The notes beneath the pieces were generated by a model. That model saw only the letters and a program-made list of their open reading frames with translations. It made no database searches and was not told the DNA's origin. A stretch of 42,933 nucleotides of DNA from JAOZTV01 sp965371805 (GTDB taxonomy: Bacteria; Acidobacteriota; Aminicenantia; UBA2199), in assembly GCA_965371805.1 (NCBI GenBank), contig CBDUZW010000041.1, forward strand, positions 1 through 42,933, written 5' to 3'. Below are positions 22,071 to 31,957 of this stretch, piece by piece. Each line of letters begins with the position of its first letter. Positions within the stretch are counted from its first letter, which is position 1. Made by a program: the position numbers and the translations under genes.

Positions 22071-24530
22071 CTATTTTACAACAATATTAACCATTTTTCC
22101 GTTTTTACCATTTATTAGGATAGTTTTAAAGATATTTTTTCCTTCAGTATATTTTGTAACTTTTTCATCTGAATATGACAATTCTTTAATCTCTTCATCA
22201 CTAGTATCTACAGAAGTAGTAAAATTAGCTCTCACCTTTCCATTGATCTGAACAGTAATAGTCTGATCAGATTTTTCCAGTGCCTTTTCATCATACCCGG
22301 GCCATTTCTGGTCAAAAACTGAAGGGACATTTCCTGCAATCACCCAGAGTTCTTCAGCTATATGTGGTGCATATGGCGCAATAAGAAGAATAAGCTTTTT
22401 TACAACTTCATTAAAGAAAGTCTGGTTAAAACGTGCTTTATCCTTAACATAAATATAAAGTTCATTTGTCAGTTCCATTAATCTTGAAACACCGGTATTA
22501 AAATAGAAATCTTCAAGATTTACTGATATCTCCTTAATTGAATTATTCAGTATATAATTCAGATTACTATCAATAACTCTTTTTTCATCACTCTCTTTAA
22601 GATTTTCTGTTATAACTCTCCAAACTCTGTTCAGAAACCTGTCTGTACCGCTTATCCCTTCATCAGACCAGTCTCCACCTTCACGGAAATTTGTCATGAA
22701 GGTAATATACAATCTGAATACATCTGTTCCATACTTTTCAATAAACTGATCAGGAGATACTGCATTTCCCTTTGATTTAGACATTTTATTACCGTTCCTG
22801 GTTATCATCCCCTGATGAATTAATTTTTTAAATGGTTCTTCAAAAGTAAGGAGTCCAAGATCAAAAAGTGCTTTTGTTATAAACCTGGCATACAAAAGGT
22901 GCCCGTTAGCATGTTCCATACCACCAATATAACAATTTACAGGAAGCCACTGTTCCAGCTGTTTCTTATCAAAGGGTTTTTCATCATTTTTTGCATCAAT
23001 ATACCTGAGAAAATACCAGCTTGAACATACAAAAGTATCCATTGTTTCAGGATCTCTTCTCGCCGGTTTTCCACAAGTTGGACAGTCTGTATCCATGAAA
23101 GAATCGATTAAAGCAAGTGGTGCCTGACCCTTTGGCCTGAAATCAATATCTTCATCCTCTGGAAGAGTTAATGGCAGCTGACTCTCCGGAACAGGAACGG
23201 TACCACAGTCTTTACAATAAACTATTGGAATTGGTACTCCCCAATATCTCTGCCTCGAAACTGACCAGTCCCTCAATTTATATGTAATATGTTCTCTGCC
23301 ATTTCCCTCTTTTTCCAGCCTTTCAATAACTTTGAGTATACCTACATTAGATTTCATGTCATTAAACTCACCGGAATTTACCATAATTCCTGCTTGTGTA
23401 TATGCATCATCCATATCATCAATGTCTAATTCTTTTCCCTCTGGTTGAATTACTAAAATCTTGGGTATATTAAACTTAGTTGCAAATTCAAAATCTCTAG
23501 TATCATGGGCTGGTACAGCCATAACAGCACCGGTTCCATATGTTGCGAGAACATAGTCCGAAATCCAGATTGGTATCTTATTCCCATTAATTGGGTTGAT
23601 CGCATATGCTCCTGTAAAAACGCCTGTTTTTTCTCTAACTGTAGACTGCCTGTCTATCTCAGAAAGCTTTTTTGTATATACTCTATATTCTTCAACAGCT
23701 TTTTTCTGTTCACTGGTTGTGATTTTATCAACTAAATCAAGTTCCGGAGCCAGCGTACAATAAGTTGCACCATATAAAGTATCCGGCCTTGTGGTAAAAA
23801 CTTCAAAATTAAGTTCAGAATCAACTACCTTGAAGTCAATTATGGCACCCTTTGATTTCCCAATCCAATTTCTCTGGGATATTTTAGTTTTTTCAGGCCA
23901 ATCAATATCATTTAATCCATCGAGAAGTCTTTCATTATAGTCAGTTATTTTAAAGAACCAGCCTTTAAGAGGTTTTCGTTCAATAAGTGTATCACACCTC
24001 TCATGAGTCCCGTCTGCCATTACCTCTGCATTTGCAACAACAGTAGCACATTTTGGACACCAGTTTGCAGGAGCCTCTTTCTGATAGGCCAGGTCATTTT
24101 TATAAAGAGTTAAAAACAGCCATTGAGTCCATTTATAATAATCAGGATTACTTGTTGTCAGCAGATGATCCCAGTCAAACATACCACCTATTCCTTTATA
24201 TTGCTCTGTAAAGATCTCTACATTGGCTTTAGTGGACACAGCAGGGTGGATCCCTGTTTTAATCGCATAGTTTTCAGCAGGTAATCCAAAAGAATCATAT
24301 CCAATAGGCTGAAGTACATTATATCCTTTCATTCTTCTAAAGCGAGCATGAACATCCGGACAGCTATACTGAAACCAATGCCCAAGGTGAAGTCTATCTC
24401 CAGATGGGTATGGAAACATACAGAATGTATAATAATTTGGTTTATCAGAGTTCATATCTGTTTTATTTGTATAATTATCTTCCCAATATTTTTGCCACTT
24501 CTCTTCAATATTTTTAAACGGATATGCCAT
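22071..24530 (-). CDS. leuS: leucyl-tRNA synthetase
   Basis: 819 residues, the bacterial class I LeuRS. The HIGH signature is H-L-G-H at 48-51 within Y-P-S-G-D-R-L-H-L-G-H. The editing CP1 domain contains T-T-R-P-D-T-L-Y-G-A-T (threonine-rich editing pocket). The zinc-type C-x2-C pairs W-C-P-K-C and D-C-P-T-C-G are present, and K-M-S-K-S is near 580. The C-terminal anticodon-binding and small C-terminal domains complete it (end I-N-G-K-N-G-K-M-V-N-I-V-V-K). AAGGAG lies 7 nt before the ATG. It attaches leucine to tRNA-Leu in the cytoplasm. It is transcribed alone from a promoter in the 240-bp gap upstream. Confidence 0.98.
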   Translation of the reverse strand: MAYPFKNIEEKWQKYWEDNYTNKTDMNSDKPNYYTFCMFPYPSGDRLHLGHWFQYSCPDVHARFRRMKGYNVLQPIGYDSFGLPAENYAIKTGIHPAVSTKANVEIFTEQYKGIGGMFDWDHLLTTSNPDYYKWTQWLFLTLYKNDLAYQKEAPANWCPKCATVVANAEVMADGTHERCDTLIERKPLKGWFFKITDYNERLLDGLNDIDWPEKTKISQRNWIGKSKGAIIDFKVVDSELNFEVFTTRPDTLYGATYCTLAPELDLVDKITTSEQKKAVEEYRVYTKKLSEIDRQSTVREKTGVFTGAYAINPINGNKIPIWISDYVLATYGTGAVMAVPAHDTRDFEFATKFNIPKILVIQPEGKELDIDDMDDAYTQAGIMVNSGEFNDMKSNVGILKVIERLEKEGNGREHITYKLRDWSVSRQRYWGVPIPIVYCKDCGTVPVPESQLPLTLPEDEDIDFRPKGQAPLALIDSFMDTDCPTCGKPARRDPETMDTFVCSSWYFLRYIDAKNDEKPFDKKQLEQWLPVNCYIGGMEHANGHLLYARFITKALFDLGLLTFEEPFKKLIHQGMITRNGNKMSKSKGNAVSPDQFIEKYGTDVFRLYITFMTNFREGGDWSDEGISGTDRFLNRVWRVITENLKESDEKRVIDSNLNYILNNSIKEISVNLEDFYFNTGVSRLMELTNELYIYVKDKARFNQTFFNEVVKKLILLIAPYAPHIAEELWVIAGNVPSVFDQKWPGYDEKALEKSDQTITVQINGKVRANFTTSVDTSDEEIKELSYSDEKVTKYTEGKNIFKTILINGKNGKMVNIVVK

Positions 24531-24670
24531 TTTCTACTCCTTATATTTAACCTCTTTTTCCCAAAGTCTGATAATAAAGATACACACACAATTTTCAAAT
24601 TTAATAATCAAAATCAGGAATTTAAACCATGAATTCAAAAATTTAAAATCAGAAAAAAATAATAATGAGT

Positions 24671-24699
24671 ATTATGAACCAAAAAACAGGTAAAATCAA
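24671..24699 (-). promoter_or_regulatory. leuS promoter
   Basis: On the minus strand TTGATT (24694-24699), a 17-bp spacer and CATAAT (24671-24676) form a good sigma70-like promoter. It gives a leader of about 130 nt before leuS. No T-box or leader peptide was recognised in that leader. Confidence 0.6.
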
Positions 24700-24770
24700 G
24701 CAAAACCTCTATTGACCTTTCATATCATCTGCTATAAAACAGAATTTAATATTTTATAAACCAATGGATA

Positions 24771-25880
24771 TTAGTTTAATTTCTGTTCTACTATTGTCTT
24801 TACAAATTCTGCAATTGAAAAGCAGGACGTTAGACCTGGTGATTCAATACCTGTCAGGTTTATATATCCTGGAAATCCTTTCTCACTTTCCTCTTTGATA
24901 TAAAAATCCCTGAATCCATCATCCGGTCCCTGAAGTTTTGGTCTTATTCCCACATCATCCGGCTGTAAATTATCAGGATCAACATGAATATATCGGGAGA
25001 TTGCATTAAAAAACTCATTTTTATACCTTGTATCCATTTTATAATCGAGTATATCTACATAATATGCATTGGGACCGAACCTTACTTCATTCTGCAAATT
25101 TATAGTTAGATGAATCCCGAGGAAAATTCCATTTGGATCAGGAAGAGGATAAATTAAGTGATCTATTTCTTTGATCTTTGATGACTTATAATATTCACCT
25201 TTACACCAGTGAAGTTTTAAATCATTTTTTTCTGTATCAATACCAATCATTTGAGAAATATTTTCAGAAAACAACCCTGCTGCATTTATCAGAATTTTTG
25301 TTTTAATTTTTGTGCCGTCATTTAATGATATTTCATATCCTTTATTCTTTTTATCAACTTTTATAAGTTCGGTATTATAGACGATCATACCATCATTTTT
25401 TTCTATCAGCATATCCAATGTCTGCATGACCCTGTGCGTATCAATAATACCTGTATCTGACACCCATAACCCAGCTATTCCAATTGCCTGAGGACATTTT
25501 CTTATTAATTCATCTTTTTCAATAATCTTTAAATCTTCTACTCCGTTCATATCACCTTTCTTTTTTAAGTCTCTAAGAGCAGGCATCTCTTCTGGAGAGG
25601 TTGCTACGACTATCTTACCGCATTTTCTATAAGGTACTCCATATTTATCTGCAAAATTATAAAGAAGTTTATTTCCTTTTACACATAATTCTGCTTTTAA
25701 TGAATTTTTCTGATAGTATATCCCGGAATGAACAACTTCGCTATTTCTGCTGCTTGTATGTTTACCGAAGCCTGACTCTTTTTCTATTACTAAAACATTA
25801 TCAAAATTTTTAGATAATTCGTACCCAATTGACAGGCCAATAATTCCTGCCCCAATAATGACTATATTGACTTCTTCCAT
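24771..25880 (-). CDS. FAD-dependent oxidoreductase, L-2-hydroxyglutarate oxidase (LhgO)-like
   Basis: 369 residues. The FAD-binding Rossmann motif is at the N-terminus (V-I-I-G-A-G-I-I-G-L-S, about 7-17). Then comes the E-K-E-S-G-F-G-K-H-T-S-S-R-N-S-E-V-V-H-S stretch, with S-R-N-S-x-V-x-H-x-G-I-Y-Y typical of LhgO/DAO-type enzymes. A C-terminal G-I-R-P-K-L-Q-G-P and G-I-E-S-P-G-L-T-S motif completes the FAD site. It oxidises L-2-hydroxyglutarate or a related hydroxy acid and passes electrons to FAD and then to the respiratory chain. It starts 4 bp after hutI and so is the last gene of the long dcw transcript. The substrate is inferred from family resemblance. Confidence 0.85.
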   Translation of the reverse strand: MEEVNIVIIGAGIIGLSIGYELSKNFDNVLVIEKESGFGKHTSSRNSEVVHSGIYYQKNSLKAELCVKGNKLLYNFADKYGVPYRKCGKIVVATSPEEMPALRDLKKKGDMNGVEDLKIIEKDELIRKCPQAIGIAGLWVSDTGIIDTHRVMQTLDMLIEKNDGMIVYNTELIKVDKKNKGYEISLNDGTKIKTKILINAAGLFSENISQMIGIDTEKNDLKLHWCKGEYYKSSKIKEIDHLIYPLPDPNGIFLGIHLTINLQNEVRFGPNAYYVDILDYKMDTRYKNEFFNAISRYIHVDPDNLQPDDVGIRPKLQGPDDGFRDFYIKEESEKGFPGYINLTGIESPGLTSCFSIAEFVKTIVEQKLN

Positions 25881-25884
25881 TGTG

Positions 25885-27159
25885 CTAAAAACTTAATCGT
25901 CTATCCTCAACAACAACTTCTCCTGACTTGATCACAGTATGGATAGGATTTATTCCTAAATGATAGGCAAGATAACTATAATCCGGGATATCCATTAATA
26001 TAATATCCATTTTTTTTCCAATATCTACTGAACCTGCCACATTCTGCTTATCTATTCCATATGCTGCATTAATTGTAACCGTATTTATTGCCTCTTCAAT
26101 TGTTAACCCCATCTTAAAGATTCCAAGATGAAGAATGAATAACTGTGATGAGACCATCGAGCTACCAGGATTAAAATCACTTCCAAGCGCCATTATTCCA
26201 TTATTTTCTATAAATTTTCTTGCAGGAGCATACTTATTCATCTTAAGAAAAAATGATACACCTGGCAGAAAGACTGCTGTTGTATCAGAGGCTGCTAAAC
26301 ACTCTATCTCCTCGTCAGTCATCGCTATAAGATGTTCTGCAGAAACTGCGTCTTTTTTTACAGCAAGTAGTGCAGCATTATTAGAGGTAAATTCATCTGC
26401 GTGGATCTTGAGCTTAAATCCCATTTTTTTTAATTCATCCAGATAAAACTCAGACTCATCATAAGAAAAATAACCTTCTTCGCAAAAAATATCAGCAAAC
26501 TCCGCCAGATTTTTTTCTTTAACAATAGGAGCTACTTCTGAAACCAGATACTTCAAGAACTCCATGTTTTTACCCTTATACTCTTCCGGGATCTCATGAG
26601 CACCAAGAAAAGTTGAAACAATATCCATTGGATTTATGGAATTAAGCGTACTAATAACCTCTAATTGTTTTAATTCAGTGTCCCTGTCAAGTCCATATCC
26701 ACTCTTTGCTTCCATTGTTGTTGTGCCTGAAAGTAAACACTGATTAACCCTGTTTTCACTCTGCTTTAGAAGATCATTAAACTCAATTTCTCTTGTTCGG
26801 CGGACACTCCCTTTGATTCCACCACCGTTTTTGGCAATCTCCTGATATGACACTCCCTGCAGCTTTAATCTGAATTCATCCTGCCTAGTTCCAGCAAAGG
26901 GAAGATGTGTATGTGGATCTACAAAACCCGGAAGCGCAATAAACCCAGAACCATCAATTATTTTAGTCTTATCACTAATTGTGCATTTCTCTTCAAAAGA
27001 TTTTTTATTTCCAATAAATGAAATCCTGTCCCCCGCACCTCCAATCCAGACATCTTTGGAAATTCTGATAGAATTAAGGTCCTTTCCTCTGACTACATTC
27101 TTATTTGCAGGATTTATAAGTTCCTTAACATTTTTTATAAGAAAATCTATTTCGATCAT
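25885..27159 (-). CDS. hutI: imidazolonepropionase
   Basis: 424 residues of the amidohydrolase superfamily. Metal-binding H-T-H is at 83-85 in D-P-H-T-H-L-P-F-A-G. Family motifs follow: G-G-G-I-x-x-S-V-R-R-T-R, T-T-M-E-A-K-S-G-Y-G-L, the H-A-D-E-F metal and acid/base site, A-E-H-L, and G-S-D-F-N-P-G-S. It hydrolyses 4-imidazolone-5-propanoate to N-formimidoyl-glutamate, the third step of histidine degradation. No hutH, hutU or formimidoyltransferase is in the window. It begins 5 bp after the ftsZ stop with no clear ribosome site, suggesting coupling to ftsZ. Length and motifs look intact. Confidence 0.93.
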   Translation of the reverse strand: MIEIDFLIKNVKELINPANKNVVRGKDLNSIRISKDVWIGGAGDRISFIGNKKSFEEKCTISDKTKIIDGSGFIALPGFVDPHTHLPFAGTRQDEFRLKLQGVSYQEIAKNGGGIKGSVRRTREIEFNDLLKQSENRVNQCLLSGTTTMEAKSGYGLDRDTELKQLEVISTLNSINPMDIVSTFLGAHEIPEEYKGKNMEFLKYLVSEVAPIVKEKNLAEFADIFCEEGYFSYDESEFYLDELKKMGFKLKIHADEFTSNNAALLAVKKDAVSAEHLIAMTDEEIECLAASDTTAVFLPGVSFFLKMNKYAPARKFIENNGIMALGSDFNPGSSMVSSQLFILHLGIFKMGLTIEEAINTVTINAAYGIDKQNVAGSVDIGKKMDIILMDIPDYSYLAYHLGINPIHTVIKSGEVVVEDRRLSF

Positions 27160-27164
27160 TTTGA

Positions 27165-28481
27165 TTATTTTTCTGTAACCTTAGCTCTCGAAAATGTAGG
27201 TGAGTCAAGAATATCGTTGTCATCACCGAACGAATCAGAACTTCCCATATGAGGAATACTATTAGAGTTAATATAATCACTCTTCGCAAAATCAGTCAGT
27301 ATCGCTGCAGGTATATTTTCCCTTATTGCAGCTGTTTCCCTTGTTAAATTCTTAGGTTTTTCTCCAAAATAGTATGGATTACTCTTTTTCTTTTCAGGTC
27401 TTTTGTTAAGATCATTTGTTCTTATCACTCTATCTCTGCTAGTATTTGTTGAAACATCAAACGGAGCAATTTCATCAAAAGGTTCTCTGAATTTTTCAGT
27501 CGGTTCACTTTTAAAGCCTGTTGCAATAATAGTAACCCTTAAAATATCTTTCATTTTATCATCTTTAACAGTACCATATTTTTTTATTTTTACATCTCCG
27601 GAAACATTATCATTTATTATCCTGGAAATAATACTAATTTCCTTTAATCCAATCTTTGCTGCTGTAATATTATATAATATCCCTGTTGCTCCACTAATTG
27701 ACATATCACCAAGAAGAGGAGAGGAGAGTGCCTTATTAACTGCTTCCTCTGCTCTATTATCTCCTTTTGCGTCTCCAGTTCCCATCAAGGTCATTCCTTT
27801 TTCGGACATTACAGCTTTAACATCAGCAAAATCGGTATTATTCAGCCCATGTGAATTTATAATAGAAGATATCCCCTGAACAGCATTTAAAAGAACCGTA
27901 TCAACTTTTCTATAAGCTTCCTCAATCTCTATATCATCTTCCTCTTCAAGATCAATTAGCTTCTGATTTGGAATAACTATCATTGAATCTACACTCTTCA
28001 TTAATTTCTCAATTCCCTCTTCTGCAGCAAACATTCTGCTATCGCCTTCAAAATCAAAAGGTTTGGTAACAATCGCGACTGTAAGTATCCCTGCAGTTGA
28101 TGCATGATTGGCAATAACAGGAGATGCTCCAGTTCCAGTTCCACCACCCATACCAGCAGTAACAAAAACCATATTTGCACCATCGACAATATTAATTATC
28201 TCGTTTGTGCTTTCTTGAGCAGATTGGTTACCAATTTCTGCATTTGAGCCGGTTCCAAGACCTTTTGTAAGTTTAGCTCCAATCTGAAGGGTTTTTGCAG
28301 GTTCTCTTATAGAATTCAGATCCTGAACATCAGTATTTATAGCAATGAACTCGACTCCGGATAACCCTTCCTCGATCATTCTATTAACAGCATTACCTCC
28401 AGCACCACCAACACCTATAACCTTTAGTACTGCTCCTCTTGCTTTTTCCTCAGCAAATGTTATTTTAATACCACTACCCAT
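27165..28481 (-). CDS. ftsZ: cell division protein FtsZ
   Basis: About 438 residues. The tubulin-like G-G-G-T-G-T-G signature loop is clear, preceded by I-G-V-G-G-A-G-G-N-A-V-N-R-M. The T7-loop region N-A-D-F-A-D-V type sequence is present (N-T-D-F-A-D-V-K-A). The GTPase core ends near residue 320; a long variable linker follows. The usual C-terminal conserved peptide (I-P-x-F-L) is not clear; S-F-G-D-D-N-D and D-S-P-T-F-S-R-A appear instead. A longer start (28493) exists, but GGAGGGG lies directly upstream of the ATG at 28481, so M-G-S-G is the better start. It polymerises at midcell and recruits the divisome through FtsA. Confidence 0.97.
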   Translation of the reverse strand: MGSGIKITFAEEKARGAVLKVIGVGGAGGNAVNRMIEEGLSGVEFIAINTDVQDLNSIREPAKTLQIGAKLTKGLGTGSNAEIGNQSAQESTNEIINIVDGANMVFVTAGMGGGTGTGASPVIANHASTAGILTVAIVTKPFDFEGDSRMFAAEEGIEKLMKSVDSMIVIPNQKLIDLEEEDDIEIEEAYRKVDTVLLNAVQGISSIINSHGLNNTDFADVKAVMSEKGMTLMGTGDAKGDNRAEEAVNKALSSPLLGDMSISGATGILYNITAAKIGLKEISIISRIINDNVSGDVKIKKYGTVKDDKMKDILRVTIIATGFKSEPTEKFREPFDEIAPFDVSTNTSRDRVIRTNDLNKRPEKKKSNPYYFGEKPKNLTRETAAIRENIPAAILTDFAKSDYINSNSIPHMGSSDSFGDDNDILDSPTFSRAKVTEK

Positions 28482-28518
28482 TTTCCCCTCCATTATCTTC
28501 GTTTCTATTTCTCATTTA

Positions 28519-29745
28519 TTAAAATCCAAAAAAGTCTTTAACTTTATCAAAAATACCCTTATTATTAGTAGAAAACTCGCCACTATTTTTATAATCAATT
28601 AATCCATACTTTAATAATCCAACAGCAGTTGAAAAATCAGGTGTATTTACCTTATCAATCAATCCCCCTACACCTCCAGGAGCACCGAGTCTGATAGGAG
28701 CATCAAAAATTTCATCAGCTACCTCATGTAGATCCTTTAATAATGAAGATCCTCCAGTAATAACTATTCCTGCATTAATCCTTTTTTCAAAACCACTCTT
28801 GATCAGTTCTCTTTTGATAATTTCAAATATTTCCTCAGCTCTAGGTCTCAATATTTGAGGTAGTAAAGAAACAGATATCATTCGTTTTTTATTACCTCCT
28901 ACACTTGGAGTTTCGAAGTTTTCATCCTGAAGATCCGGATTTAATCCTAATCCATACTTCCGTTTAATTTTTTCTACAACATCAGCCTGTGCTCTTATCC
29001 CAACCCTGAGATCACTAGTAAAGTGACCTCCACCAACAGGAAATGATTTTGCATATAGTAAGGCACCCTTTTCAAACACTGAAAAATCTGTTGTCCCTTC
29101 TCCAATATCTATGAGAGCGACTCCTAGATCCTTTTCGTCCTCAGACAATACAGATTCTGCTGTGGCAATATGAGACAAGACCACATTACTTACATTTATT
29201 TTAGCCCTTTTTAAAGCTGTCAGGAGATTATTCAATGCAGTCTTAGTCGCCGTTACTACAACAACATAAACATCCAGACTACTTCCTATCATTCCAATTG
29301 GATCCTTAATGTCTTCCTGTGAGTCTACGATAAATTCCTGAGTAAGAATATGAAGAATCTCTCTGTCCTGAGGTAGAAGCATTCCACTTCCATGCTTAAC
29401 TGCCCTATCAACATCCTCTTTTGTAATTTCATTACTTCTTCCAGAAATATTGATACTACCTTTACCTGTTCTTGTTTCAACATGAGATCCGGAAATATTT
29501 ACAAATGCAGATTCAATTTCGACTCCAGCCGTAAGCTCTGCTTCTTTAACAGATTTTTTTATATCCTCAACTGTTGAGGTCATATCAACTATAACACCTT
29601 TTCTAATACCTTTAGATTCAGTTACTCCATAGCCGATAACCTCAATGGTTTCACTACCCTCTCCATTAACCTGTCCAATAACTGTGCAGATTTTATTGGT
29701 TCCAATATCTATTCCTACAATAAAGTTATTTTTCATATTGCTCAA
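28519..29745 (-). CDS. ftsA: cell division protein FtsA
   Basis: About 408 residues, actin-like. Phosphate-1 region G-I-D-I-G-T-N-K-I is at the N-terminus; the 1C domain shows F-V-N-I-S-G-S-H-V. Phosphate-2 region L-I-D-I-G-E-G-T-T-D is followed by I-T-G-G-S-S-L-L (adenosine region). The C-terminus F-D-K-V-K-D-F-F-G-F is a short amphipathic membrane-targeting helix. The frame can begin at TTG 29745 or ATG 29736; GGGAGG lies 3 nt from the TTG and 12 nt from the ATG, so the choice is open. It tethers FtsZ to the inner membrane. The gap to ftsZ is 25-37 bp depending on the ftsZ start. Confidence 0.97.
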   Translation of the reverse strand: MSNMKNNFIVGIDIGTNKICTVIGQVNGEGSETIEVIGYGVTESKGIRKGVIVDMTSTVEDIKKSVKEAELTAGVEIESAFVNISGSHVETRTGKGSINISGRSNEITKEDVDRAVKHGSGMLLPQDREILHILTQEFIVDSQEDIKDPIGMIGSSLDVYVVVVTATKTALNNLLTALKRAKINVSNVVLSHIATAESVLSEDEKDLGVALIDIGEGTTDFSVFEKGALLYAKSFPVGGGHFTSDLRVGIRAQADVVEKIKRKYGLGLNPDLQDENFETPSVGGNKKRMISVSLLPQILRPRAEEIFEIIKRELIKSGFEKRINAGIVITGGSSLLKDLHEVADEIFDAPIRLGAPGGVGGLIDKVNTPDFSTAVGLLKYGLIDYKNSGEFSTNNKGIFDKVKDFFGF

Positions 29746-29774
29746 CAGCCTCCCTAAAATAATGACTCATTTTT

Positions 29775-30572
29775 CTATCCATTTAATACGTCCTTCTTTT
29801 CATACTCAAGATATATCCTGTCTTCAAATCTCATATCAATTGAAGTAACCCTCAGATGTTTTAACACATCCATATTTTTTAACTTAAAAAAATAACCAAT
29901 TTTCTTTTTAAAACCACTTTTCCCCGGGAATACAGTGATGTTTTTATTTTTTAATTTCAACAAAATCCCAAAAGGTCTCTTAATGCTGACAAAATCAACA
30001 ATATTTTTCACTGAATTTAATTCACTCAAATATGGAATTAGATCCCTTATATGATCTTTAGATACCCCTTTTACAACAATAAGACCTTTTTCAATATTAT
30101 AACCCCGATCAAGAATAATACCTTCCTCATCGATTATACTCCACTTTCCATTTATTTCAAATTGAAGAATAGGCATTCTTTTTATAAAAGATATTTTTAT
30201 TTTAGAAGGTAATATTCTACTAATTGAAACATCCTTTACCTGACTAATTCCCATCAGACTCCTTCTCATTTCCCCAAGATTAACGCCAAGTATATTTCCT
30301 CTAAACCCATTTAATACTTTTCCCAGTAATTTTTGATCAATATTTTCACTATTTTCGAGAGTAAAAGTATTAATATTAAGTTTTTCCCATGTCATTATAA
30401 ATTTGCCGAAAAAAAATATCCCCGAAGCAATTAATGTAAAAAGAAATACAATCAGAAAAACATGTATCCCCTTTATTTTGATTTCTTTTATTTTTTTATC
30501 TCTCTTCACAGATTTATTATTATACCTGAGAAAATCAAGTCTATTATTTATAGTATAAGAAGCCATATTCAT
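29775..30572 (-). CDS. ftsQ: cell division protein FtsQ
   Basis: 265 residues. A basic cytoplasmic tail (R-Y-N-N-K-S-V-K-R-D-K-K-I-K), one membrane helix (about 33-55, V-F-L-I-V-F-L-F-T-L-I-A-S-G), then a POTRA domain (L-N-I-N-T-F-T-L-E-N) and the FtsQ domain with S-R-I-L-P-S-K-I-K-I and W-S-I-I-D-E-E-G-I. It scaffolds FtsL/B and FtsW/I on the outer face of the inner membrane. Its start overlaps the murC stop (TAATG). Sequence conservation is low, as is usual for FtsQ; position and topology make the call firm. Confidence 0.9.
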   Translation of the reverse strand: MNMASYTINNRLDFLRYNNKSVKRDKKIKEIKIKGIHVFLIVFLFTLIASGIFFFGKFIMTWEKLNINTFTLENSENIDQKLLGKVLNGFRGNILGVNLGEMRRSLMGISQVKDVSISRILPSKIKISFIKRMPILQFEINGKWSIIDEEGIILDRGYNIEKGLIVVKGVSKDHIRDLIPYLSELNSVKNIVDFVSIKRPFGILLKLKNKNITVFPGKSGFKKKIGYFFKLKNMDVLKHLRVTSIDMRFEDRIYLEYEKKDVLNG

Positions 30573-31957
30573 TACTTGTTTTTCCTCTCCATAATATCAG
30601 CAAATTTATGAGCATATAGTGACAAATTTCCTGCTGAAAGAAATACGACAGCATCCCCTTCCTTTATCTCTTTATTGAGCCACGTTAGTATATTCTCAAG
30701 ATCATCAATATATTCGACATCTTGAAAACCTGAACTTTTTATTTTTTCGGTTAAAACATTTCCACTAACCTGTGCAATCTGTTCTTGATTAGCAGAGTAG
30801 ATTTTTGACACTATTAATTTATCTATACCGGTAAAAGCATCTTTAAATCCCTCCATAAGGATTTTCAGCCTGCTAAACCTATGTGGTTGAAAAATGGCAA
30901 TTATTCTTTTATGACCTCCATTTTGCAGTGCGCTGATAGTAGCTTTTACTTCAGTTGGGTGGTGAGCATAATCATCAATAACAAGATGTTTTTTATTATA
31001 AAAAAGCACCTGAAATCTTCTATCGGGTAAATAGAATTTTTTTAAACCATTCTTTATATAATCTATTTCTATACCTGCTTCAAAAGCCGCAGCAATTCCA
31101 GCAAGAGCATTTTCAATATTATGAATACCTGTTGTATTTAACTCAATCCTGCCATATTTTTTTCCCTTTATAATTAAGTCAAAACTCGAATTAAAAATAC
31201 TTTGTTCTAATTTTTCTGCCCTGACATCACAACCCTTATCAAAACCAAAGGAGATCACTTTCTTCTTAATATGCTTTATTATTTGTTTAACATACTTACA
31301 CCCTCCATTAACAACAACCGCCCCATAAAAAGGAACTTTATTTCCAAATTCTGCAAAAGAATTAAGAAGATTTTCCATATTTCCATAATAATCAAGATGA
31401 TCATTTTCAATATTTGAAATAATTGCAATTGTTGGAAAGAGTTTTAGAAAACTGCCATCTGATTCATCTGCTTCTGCGATTAGATAGTCAGAATCCCCAA
31501 GTTTAGCACCACTTTCTTCTGTTTTAAGTTTCCCTCCAACAACATATGTCGGGTCAGTTCCTGCTTCATTAAATATACTTGCCAGCATTGAGGTTGTTGA
31601 AGTTTTTCCATGTGTCCCGGCAACAGCAATTGAAAATTTAAGCCTCATTAACTCTGCTAACATTTCTGCCCTTGGAATTACAGGAATACCTTTCTCTTTT
31701 GCTGTTTTCACCTCAATATTATCTCCGGTTACAGCACTTGAGTAAACAAGTGTCTCAACGCTTGTAATATTTTTTTTATCATGTCCCAAAAACACATTGA
31801 TTCCAATTTTTTTTAACCTTTTTACACTCTCACTCTCAGCAATATCAGAACCGGAAACAATAAAACCCATATTATGCAGAACTTCTGCAATACCGCTCAT
31901 TCCGGACCCGCCAATTCCCGCAAAAAAGATTCTCTTTATTTTACTGTATTTATTCAT
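30572..31957 (-). CDS. murC: UDP-N-acetylmuramate-L-alanine ligase
   Basis: 461 residues. The N-terminal Rossmann UDP-binding start is F-F-A-G-I-G-G-S-G-M-S-G-I-A. The ATP P-loop is A-G-T-H-G-K-T-S (about 113-120), the Mur centre has E-A-D-E-S-D-G-S-F, N-I-E-N-D-H-L-D-Y-Y, and the C-domain has D-D-Y-A-H-H-P-T-E. These are the MurC-specific forms of the motifs. It adds L-alanine to UDP-MurNAc in the cytoplasm, the first peptide step. It starts 8 bp within the end of ftsW, and murG, usually between these two, is absent. Confidence 0.97.
   Translation of the reverse strand: MNKYSKIKRIFFAGIGGSGMSGIAEVLHNMGFIVSGSDIAESESVKRLKKIGINVFLGHDKKNITSVETLVYSSAVTGDNIEVKTAKEKGIPVIPRAEMLAELMRLKFSIAVAGTHGKTSTTSMLASIFNEAGTDPTYVVGGKLKTEESGAKLGDSDYLIAEADESDGSFLKLFPTIAIISNIENDHLDYYGNMENLLNSFAEFGNKVPFYGAVVVNGGCKYVKQIIKHIKKKVISFGFDKGCDVRAEKLEQSIFNSSFDLIIKGKKYGRIELNTTGIHNIENALAGIAAAFEAGIEIDYIKNGLKKFYLPDRRFQVLFYNKKHLVIDDYAHHPTEVKATISALQNGGHKRIIAIFQPHRFSRLKILMEGFKDAFTGIDKLIVSKIYSANQEQIAQVSGNVLTEKIKSSGFQDVEYIDDLENILTWLNKEIKEGDAVVFLSAGNLSLYAHKFADIMERKNK

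Noticed and set aside
28481..28493. Longer FtsZ start (M-E-G-K)
   Set aside because: Those codons are the GGAGGGG ribosome site itself for the ATG at 28481.
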